Below are positions 56,581 to 64,000 of a DNA stretch of 64,000 nucleotides, piece after piece. Source of the stretch: Dama dama (Eukaryota > Chordata > Mammalia > Artiodactyla > Cervidae); assembly GCF_033118175.1 (NCBI RefSeq), contig NC_083714.1:8060001-8124000 (forward strand), read 5' to 3'. Under the pieces are notes generated by a model. That model saw nothing but the letters and a program-made list of their open reading frames with translations, was not told where the DNA came from and did not search any database. Position numbers and translations under genes: made by a program. Numbering within the stretch: position 1 is the first letter of the stretch; every line of letters starts with the position of its first letter.

Positions 56581-56857
56581 GCTGCTGCTGCTGCTGCTGC
56601 TAAGTCGCTTCAGTCGTGTCCGACTCTGTGCGACCCCATAGACGGCAGCCCACCAGGCTCCCCAGTCCCTGGGATTCTCCAGGCAAGAACACTGGAGTGG
56701 GTTGCCATTTCCTTCTCCAATGCATGAAAGTGAAAAGTGAAAGTGAAGTCGCTCAGTCCGACTCTTCGCGACCCCACGGACTGCAGCCCACCAGGCTCCT
56801 CCGTCCATGGGATTTTCCAGGCAAGAGTACTGGAGTGGGGTGCCATTGCCTTCTCCA
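56581..56857 (+). repeat. Bov-A2 SINE (two A units)
   Basis: Begins with CTG repeats then AAGTCGCTTCAGTCGTGTCC, first A unit, the linker ATGAAAGTGAAAAGTGAAAG, then the second A unit ending GTGCCATTGCCTTCTCC. The 12-mer TTCATGCAGAAT flanks it at 56569-56580 and 56858-56869, a perfect target-site duplication. This is the youngest-looking repeat in the window. Confidence 0.95.
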
Positions 56858-57129
56858 TTCATGCAGAATAGAAGCCTAAAATTTGCTCCAGTACCTTTCA
56901 TCCCTGCTATTCCCTCTGGCTGCAGCACCATTGTTTGCTGCCCCTCCTCCCTGGGCGGGCTGCCTGGGCCGCCCACCTCCCAGCGGAGCTCAACACTCCT
57001 TACCTGTCACTACCTTATGCCCCTGCTACCGCAGATGGCACACTGCTCTCCTGCTACGCTGAATAATTCGCTACCAGAGGTTGGAGCTCCTGTCTCTCTC
57101 TGGCTGGCGCCTGCCACGTGATCAACAGG

Positions 57130-57640
57130 CAGCTTGGTAAGCGGAGACCAGTGGGCGGGTCGGGAATTGGAAAACGCGCCTGCGCGGGCCTGTGCGCCGC
57201 CGCCGGCTCCTGGGCCAGCGAGGGGGAGGGAGGCAGTGTTCTGATGGACTCAAATTTCTGCCTCGCTCCGCCTTTCGCGCCCGGCATCAGTCCCTTTCGA
57301 TTCGCCTACGGAGCCGGCTTCGTTCCCAGGCTCTGATTGGTCCGGCGGCGGCTGGGCCGGGCTCCGCGCGGAGGGCGGGGCGGGGCGAGCGGCGGAGCAT
57401 GCGCGTTACCTCGGCCGCGCCCCAGCGCAGGCGGGCGGGAGCCGGCAGAGGCTCCCACGGCCCCTTGCGGGCCTCTCCTTCCTCCGTCGTCCGACCCGCG
57501 CTCTACCCCCACCCCCCACCCCACCGGGCCCTGCGGCCCAGGCGGGCCGGCTGAAGCTCGGCCGCCCCTAGGCGGTCGGGTTTCCTGAGCGGAGGCGGGA
57601 GCTGCGGCGAGGGCAGAGGGCAAAGAGGGGAAGCCGCAGG
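57130..57640. promoter_or_regulatory. Orphan CpG island between NAA10 and ARHGAP4
   Basis: About 500 bp of dense CpG with promoter motifs: NRF1-like GCGCCTGCGCGGG near 57176 and GCATGCGC near 57396, an E2F-type TTTCGCGCC at 57273-57281, inverted CCAAT (ATTGG) at 57336-57340 and GC boxes near 57375. It lies 1.3 kb after the NAA10 poly(A) signal and 2.0 kb before the ARHGAP4 ATG. No conserved coding frame starts here. Candidate alternative 5' exon of ARHGAP4 or a non-coding RNA. Confidence 0.6.
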
Positions 57641-59399
57641 CCCGGGTGACCCTTGGGGCCCAGCACTTCCTCCGCCTCTGCAGGACTCGCCTCTGGAGCG
57701 GTCGCTTCAGGGCCATCGTGCCCACCTGAGGCCAGAAGGCTGGGGGTGGAAAAGCAGGAATGCCTGCCCTCTAGCCGTGGGACTGTGGGTGGGTTCCGGG
57801 GAAGTTTTCCTTGGCATGAGCCTATACACCGAGGTGCACAACCTGACGTAGGCACCTGGTAACAGCCTCGCCACCGATCTCATCTCCCTCTGGTCCATTC
57901 TCCGTGTAGCAGACCTGACCCCGCCTCCTCCCGGACCAAGTATTCACTCGCCAACCGGTTTAGCAGATCTGGTCCTGCACGGATGTGGTCCTGCCCTTCT
58001 GAGCAGTTTAGATCCTCCGAAGTGGAACAATAGAGCTGAGGATAGAGCGGGGAGTACAGCCTTAAATGCCAAAGAAGCGTTTGGCCAGTACTAGTGACTC
58101 AAAATTTTACACCAGTGGCCGAATGGGGCATCACGTGAATATTTCTGGAGTGATAAAGCAAAAGGACAGAAGGAGAGTAGGGGCCGAGGCCAGTTCAGCA
58201 GCCGTTTCTTGCGGGCTTGAGCCCTGTGCCTGGCTCTGCTGAATGGGGGAGGGACTTCAGGGGACCAGTCAGGGCTCAGATAGAGGGGAAGGGGCAAGAT
58301 GTGTTCCATCCAGCTCCTAGGCCCAAAAGCCCCAGTCCCTGATGCACACACTGCACCTTAGAGAAGGGCCTAGACACTGGGGGTGGGGGGCAGGGAGCTG
58401 AGAAGGTATGTTTTCCCCTTCTGGGCAAGAGAACTGTGCACAGTTGAAAGCCAGGAAGTACCTGTGCAAAGTCTCCTCCCTTGCAGAGCTGCAGGTCAGG
58501 GTCATGTGTGCCCACATCTGCACAGAGCCTGACTTTGAAGTCCATGCAAACACATGCCTGGACCCCTTGCACAAGTGCCCACAGGCTCCCCTTCCCTGGG
58601 CACCACCCCAAAGCCTAAATACTTCTGCTACCCTTGTCACCATCTGTGTACCCCAGGGATTTCTCTAACACAGTTGTCTGCTCCGCTTTGTCACTTGCTA
58701 ACTGCATCCTGCCTTAGTATACCAGAGAAACACTGTTGCCCTCTGACTTTGAGTTGCTAGAGAGACGTGAAGCATCCCTAGATAAGAGAAGCTCCAAGCT
58801 GCCCCCCAGGCTCAGTAAAGCCCTGTTCTGAGGGTTCAGGAAGCGAGCTACCCCTCCCCAGCCCCCCAGGCCTAAGACTGAGCAGGTGTGAGATGCAGGG
58901 GAAAGGAGACAGAAGAGTGTCTTCCGGTAGCAGGAAGTGGTAACCACCTATGGGGAAACAAGGCTGGTTCCTCTCTATGGGGCTAAACAGAAGGGGAACC
59001 TTAGCCTAGCCCTACCCTCTGCCCCTGCCCCCACCCCACCATGTGGCCTGGAGGGACCAAGGGCAGGTTCTGGTCTCCCCTGCTGACCTTCCTTCCCCCC
59101 TGGCTCTCCTAGTGTTGGGAAGGGTGGCCCCCATTGAATGTCCTGGGGGTCTGGGGAAGGCAGCTGACCCATGGGAGCCCAGTGGTCAGGAGCAGCTTAC
59201 GGTGTTTCTGCACACTGGCACTGATGGCTAATGGCCATGATGTGAGGGGTGCAGTCTGGCAACGGGGACGACAAAGCCCTCTGGAGTCTGGGAGGGAGCG
59301 GCAGCCAGAGGATGCCAGCTTGTCAGGCACCTTGGGGCTCTCACAGCCACCCTGGCTGCTTAGCAGCTGAACCTGGGGCACAAGGCTGCCTGAGGGCAT
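57641..59399. other. NAA10-ARHGAP4 spacer, right part
   Basis: Unique sequence without a supportable gene or named repeat. If the 57.1-57.6 kb island drives ARHGAP4, this is 5' UTR intron. Confidence 0.45.
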
Positions 59400-59489
59400 G
59401 CCCCGTGTGTCCAGGGGGCGGGGGGCGGGGGAAGCAAGGTCCAGCCGCAGTGAGAACCACATCAGGCCGAGACCCTCGTGGGCAGTGCC

Positions 59490-59660
59490 AGGCCCAGGGC
59501 GCCCCGCCCCAGAAGCCGCGTTGGGGACGGGATGGGGCGGGGCGGGACGGGGCGGGGCTGGCGCAGGGTGCTGGCTGCCGGGGCCCGCGGGTCCCCGCGC
59601 CTGGCCGGCTCGCGGCCGCGTGGGAGCAGCTGGGTTTGACGGCGTGGCCACTAGGCGACC
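59490..59660 (+). promoter_or_regulatory. ARHGAP4: ARHGAP4 proximal promoter and 5' UTR
   Basis: GC-rich and CpG-rich, with repeated GGGGCGGGG boxes at 59533-59560 immediately upstream of the ATG. The G-runs could also fold as a quadruplex on the plus strand. Confidence 0.6.
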
Positions 59661-62600
59661 ATGGCTACACACGGGAAGCTACGTCGAGAGCGAGGGCCGC
59701 AGGCTGACTATGAGGCACAGGTCAAAGGTGAGAGGGCGTTAGGTGCTCCTGGCCCGTTTCCCCACGGAGACCCCAAAGGTCGTGGGAGAGCCCGCAACGT
59801 GCTGGCCGCTGGCCCGGGACTCGCAGCCCACCCCCAACAACCTCCGGAGCGGGCTGAGGGAGGGAACCCAAGCCCCCTGCCTGCCTCCTCACGCCCCTTT
59901 GGCCCCAGCTGCCGCTGGTCCCGCTTCCTTCCTCCTTCCCTCCATTCCTGCCCTGGTGGCTCTGCTCTCCTAGGTTCTCCCTGCCCCTCAGGAGCCCGAG
60001 GAGGAAAGGGGGGCCACCTGTTGGCCCTCAAAAAGTGGCATTCTAGCCACCAGAAAGTGGAACACCTTGACTTTGCTGAAGGGGGCTGGGTAGGGGTGTC
60101 CGGGGGCTTCAGTGGGTGAATTAGTGATGGCTTTACCCTAAGACCACTCCAGTCCTGTAACCCAGTCCCGATTGCCCTTCTTTGGGCCCTGAGGTGGCTC
60201 TGAGTTGAAGGCCACTGTCTCTGGGTCCAGCTGGTACAGCGAAGGTGGACTGCAGAGCAGACCTCTTTGGGTTCTGATAAACACTCTGTGCAAATCGCAT
60301 GCAAATGAGCTTTGCAGACTTAGTCGACAGCTTGTCTCCGGGTCTTATTCAGGGTGTGGTGGCTCTTGCAAAGGGAAGAAAGCCACATCCAAGCACCAGC
60401 AGTTTCCTGGTGTCTCAATCACTTGATTTTACCGACGAGGGAGACGCAGCTCAGAGCGTGCTCATGGTCACACAGCACCATAGGTCCTAGGAGGTGTAAG
60501 GAAATGAACCTCGAATGTTCTTCCAGTCCAGAGGTGGAAAGTCCAATGTAATTCTGTGATACAAGCAAATTGCACTAAAGCGTGCGCAAGTCCTTCCCGT
60601 CTGGTAAAGATGGGCTGCTGTCCAGACCCAGCTTGATGTGACTGTGCATGGCAAGCCCGTTCTCCAGGCCTTGCTGCATCATCCCTCAGATGGAGAGAGC
60701 GATCCCAGCCTGTATCCCCCAAACGTCATGAAGCTGAAGGACTTTGGAAACCCTTCAATCAGCAGATATGTGCCAGTTCATTCACACCGAAAAGATTGGG
60801 CTTTGAGCAAGGCTGTCTTTAGATGTTCCTCGCCTGCTGTGGGCGTCTAATGACTTGAGCTTCTGTTTCCCATCTCCTCCGCCCTCCAGCCCCCGCCAAA
60901 GAAACTTCCTACTATGCTACAAAAAGAGGATCAGTATCTTGACACCCGAAATTCTGAAAGGTCAGCACAGTCATGGTTTGGGAGGCTGTCTTTTCTGCTT
61001 TGCTTGTCAGCAGAAGTGAGACTGAATGCCTCACTCACAGGAAGTGTTGTTGGGGCCCAGTCCCGGCTCAGCAATGCAAGCAGACATGGATTCCATCCTT
61101 TTGACAGATGTTTTGTACGCATCGGTTCTCTGCCAGGCTCTGAAGGTACAGCAAGGAGCACACGAGAAGCCATCCTTGCTCTCATATGGCTCACAGTGGA
61201 GGAGACATATAGTAAACAACTTATCACACAACTTGTTTCAATTATGATGAAAACCACTGTAAAGAAAAAGCTCAGATGTCCAGAAAGTGGATGGGAAGAG
61301 GGCTAGACCTAGTTTATGGGGAGATCCAGAAGGGTTCCCTGATGAGTACACCTCAGCTAAGATATGAGAGCCGGATGCTGCTGCGGCCTAGAGCCTGGGG
61401 ATTTAGGTAGGTGCCAGCTGTGCTCAGACCCTGCCGAATCACGTCTGCTTGACACCAGGTCTGCTGGATCTCAACCAAGGCTTGGTTGCACTGAAAAAGA
61501 ACACTTGGCTGTGCTGGCCTGTCGAGCACTACTCACTTGTGATAGGTCCCCAGGGAACTGTTGTTCCAGGAGAGCAAGCCACTGTTCCACTGTTCCAGTG
61601 GACAGCGAGGCAAGCCAGGACATCTCAGCTCTTTCTTGGAATGAAGTGAAATTGACTTTTATCCGAAAAAATGTTACCATGATTCAGTGAAGAGTCTCAT
61701 GATCGCAGGTGGCTGAGAGCCCACTCCAGTTGGCCCATGGAGTTCAGTCTGCCCCTGGGACTAGGCCTCAGACAGTGTAAGGAGACGGCGTTGGTTTCAG
61801 CATCAGGAAGCAGTCCCACCCCCCCAGGCTTCCATTAACCCAGCTTGACTCTTCCTTGGAAAGAGAGTGCTCCCATTCAGTGTTTGCAGTGAAAGCATGG
61901 GCTTGGTGGCCCTTGGGCCTTTCACTGAGCTAGTCCCAGCGGTGGAGGGGGGTGAAGGGGCCACATCTGGGGAGCCTGGAGCCAGGGAGACGGACCCAGG
62001 GGCTGAGAGTAGGAAAGGGACCTTCTCCAATGGGAAATCAGAGGAGATGGGAGTGCTGGGCAGGCAGGACCCATGGAGGTTGCTGCAGGCCCCACAGACC
62101 CCCCTGGAATGGCACTGATGGGACAGAAGTCCCAAGTGTACCAGTACTGAGTCCTTATCCACAGCCACCCTGGGTCCTGCTGCTTCCTGCCTCCTCTCAT
62201 TCTGGCTCCTGGTTGAAGCCCCCAATTTTCTATTGCCTAGACGGGTGCACTGGTGGCCACTGGGGCTGGGCACTTTTCCTTTGTCACCTGATCCCTGCCC
62301 AGGCTCTTCACGGCAGCCCGTGTGGACCCTGAGAGCAAAGCAGGACCCTGTAGCTCCACTGCTGTGGCTGCTCTCTCCCTTGCTGTCTTCCCCCTGCCGC
62401 CCCCCACTGGCGTGGCTCTCTTCAGCCATGCTGCCTGCAACAGCCTTCACAGTGCCGTCTGCCTGAACATTCTTCCCCCGGATGTCTCCACGGCCCCTCT
62501 GTCACTTCCTTCAGCTCTTGTGTTCCAAAGCTGCTTGTTCCTGACCACCTTCCTCTAAAAGAACCCCTCCCTGCCACCACCTCCCACTCTGCGCTGTCAC

Positions 62601-64000
62601 CCCTTGTTCCCCTGCTGTCCCCCCCCCCCGCCACCTACACTGTTCCCATCCTAGCTCCAGGAGGGCAGGAAGTGTGTCTCCAAGTCTAGACCCACCGAGT
62701 GTATAAGCAACATGATGCTGAATGAAGACATCAGTTAATGCCCCTCCCCTGCCTGGCATCTGGACAGCTGTTAGTACAGGGGTGACCCACCTGCCAGAAG
62801 CCAAGATACAGGGCTTCTGTCCCTGGGATGCCCAGGGCTTACCAGTGGCTTACTTAAGCTCGTCATTCTCATTGAGGCGGTTCTTTGCTTTGGGTCTGTG
62901 TGGGGAAAGCGGCATTGCCAAATCAAACCAGCGATAAGGTGTCACAAGCCAGCAGTGTGGGGACCCTGGGTGTGGCTCTCTGCCGAGAGGTGGTATTAGG
63001 GTGCCCTGGAGGTTGGTCATCGGGAGTTGGTACTGGGAACAGAAATCAGCCCCGTTGCCTCAGTCCTGTCACTGGTCAGCCCCCACTGGCCAGCCTGGCC
63101 CTTGTGGTGGGGCCACCCTTTCTCCTGGGGGCGAGGGCTGGGTTTCCAGCCCCCGAGGCCACAAGTTCATGGCAAGTTTGGCAAGAGTGCCATGGCTGCC
63201 CCAGCCCTGTGCAGCCCCGTGCGTCCATGTGTTTGTCGAGGAGGCTGCCCTGCCTGGAGTCCTGGGCACCCCAGGGGCCGTAAGTGGCAGGGGAAGCCAC
63301 TGGGGGCTTTCTGGGAAGCAGGGAATCATGAGAAGGCCACGTGACTGGTGCCTGGCAGGGATGGACCCCACTCCGTCTCAGCCCTGGCCCATGGTCCCGG
63401 GAACGGCCTTTCTGTTCCTCGGGTCCTGGCCCACCTGGCTGGTTCCCCTTAGCTTCTGCTTGGAGGTCCGTTTCCTCAGGCCCACCCGGAGCCCAGCCAG
63501 ACTGCCAATCCCGGAACTGGCCCCTCTCCCCACGGGGCCAGCATCACCTCCCTGGACTCAGGGGGCCCACAGCCCTGGCCTGAGCTGCCCTCCTGCCCTG
63601 CAGAGATGCGCTGGCAGCTGGGTGAGCAACTGCGCTGCCTGGAGCTGCAGGGCGAGCTGCGGCGGGAGCTGCTGCAGGAGCTGGCTGAGTTCATGAGGCG
63701 CCGTGCCGAGGTTGAGCTTGAGTACTCGCGGGGCCTCGACAAGCTGGTGGAGCGCTTCTCCGGCCGTGGAGGCCGCCTCGGGGGCGGCAGTCGGGAGCAC
63801 CAGAGCTTCCGGTGGGTCCTGGGGCCGGGCAGCTGGGATGGCCGAGCCCGAGGCCCACTCCCGGTTGGTCTGAGCCCCCACCTCCACCACCCCCATCCCC
63901 AGGAAGGAGCCGTCCCTGCTTTCGCCCTTGCACTGCTGGGCCGTGTTGTTGCAGCAGACACGGCAGCAGAGCCGGGAGAGCACAGCCCTCAGTGAGGTGC
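59661..64000 (+). CDS. ARHGAP4: Rho GTPase-activating protein 4 (first three exons; continues past the window)
   Basis: Haematopoietic-enriched RhoGAP with N-terminal F-BAR/FCH, central RhoGAP and C-terminal SH3 domains; only the start is here. Exon 1: 59661-59727 (MATHGKLRRERGPQADYEAQVK). Exon 2: 63604-63811 (EMRWQLGEQLRCLELQGEL...LVERFSGRGGRLGG). Exon 3: 63903 to the window end (KEPSLLSPLHCWAVLLQQTRQQSRES). Junctions keep frame (phase 1 then phase 2). The visible 125 or so residues are the beginning of the FCH/F-BAR helix bundle, with strong heptad-like helices rich in Leu, Glu and Arg. The GAP and SH3 domains are outside the window. The human start MAAHGKLRRERG aligns with the chosen ATG. 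Confidence 0.95.
59728..63603 (+). other. ARHGAP4: ARHGAP4 intron 1
   Basis: A 3.9 kb intron from GTGAGA to CCCTGCAG. No SINE or other named repeat was recognised, which is unusual for this window. Frames inside it are unsupported. A C-run lies near 62621-62630. Confidence 0.85.

Noticed and set aside
56581..56601. CTG trinucleotide tract as a possible unstable repeat
   Set aside because: It is the normal 5' end of a Bov-A2 SINE, only about six units long.
57192..57554. A 120-residue frame in the orphan CpG island
   Set aside because: Arg/Pro/Ala-rich with no recognisable domain and typical of chance frames in CpG islands. I keep the island as a promoter candidate but not the protein.

Overview
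The window is nuclear DNA of a ruminant, most likely a bovid. It is dense in ruminant or cetartiodactyl retroposons (Bov-tA and Bov-A2 SINEs, a BovB-derived SINE, CHR-1 and CHR-2 tRNA-type SINEs) lying between intron-containing vertebrate genes. Gene content and order match the human Xq28 block TMEM187-HCFC1-RENBP-NAA10-ARHGAP4, so this is X-chromosome sequence read in the opposite orientation to human Xq28. The sequence alone does not separate cattle, sheep, goat or buffalo.

Layout. 1-12.0 kb is intergenic, made of old L1 fragments, SINEs, two microsatellites and one small CpG island (about 3.59-3.83 kb) with no assigned gene. 12.3-13.1 kb is TMEM187 on the minus strand, with its whole CDS in one exon. 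16.8-18.9 kb is a large CpG island that serves HCFC1 (plus strand) and probably TMEM187 (minus strand). HCFC1 runs from the ATG at 18,719 to the stop at 38,540 in 26 coding exons, followed by a 1.9 kb 3' UTR. RENBP (11 coding exons, 43,372-50,862), NAA10 (8 coding exons, 51,304-55,791) and the first three exons of ARHGAP4 (59,661 to beyond the window end) follow head to tail on the plus strand.

I derived the exon boundaries by hand from reading frame, GT/AG borders and recalled human proteins. All junctions keep frame. They give HCFC1 2036 aa (1992 with an internal acceptor), RENBP 441 aa and NAA10 235 aa. The genes share no pathway: a chromatin co-regulator, a sugar epimerase, an N-terminal acetyltransferase catalytic subunit and a Rho GAP. 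They are neighbours by conserved synteny.

Most notable observations: (1) HCFC1 encodes four canonical HCF-1 PRO repeats rather than the six recalled for human, with spacing that fits clean loss of two 26-residue units; one remaining repeat has an Ala-to-Pro change. (2) The HCFC1 5' region carries six plus-strand copies of a YY1-type CAAGATGGCGGC element, roughly 190-280 bp apart, and each opens a short ORF starting Met-Ala-Ala. (3) Two promoter-like CpG islands have no visible gene. (4) The RENBP stop codon lies inside its poly(A) signal. I found no undescribed biological system; the strongest leads are variations within known genes and their control regions.
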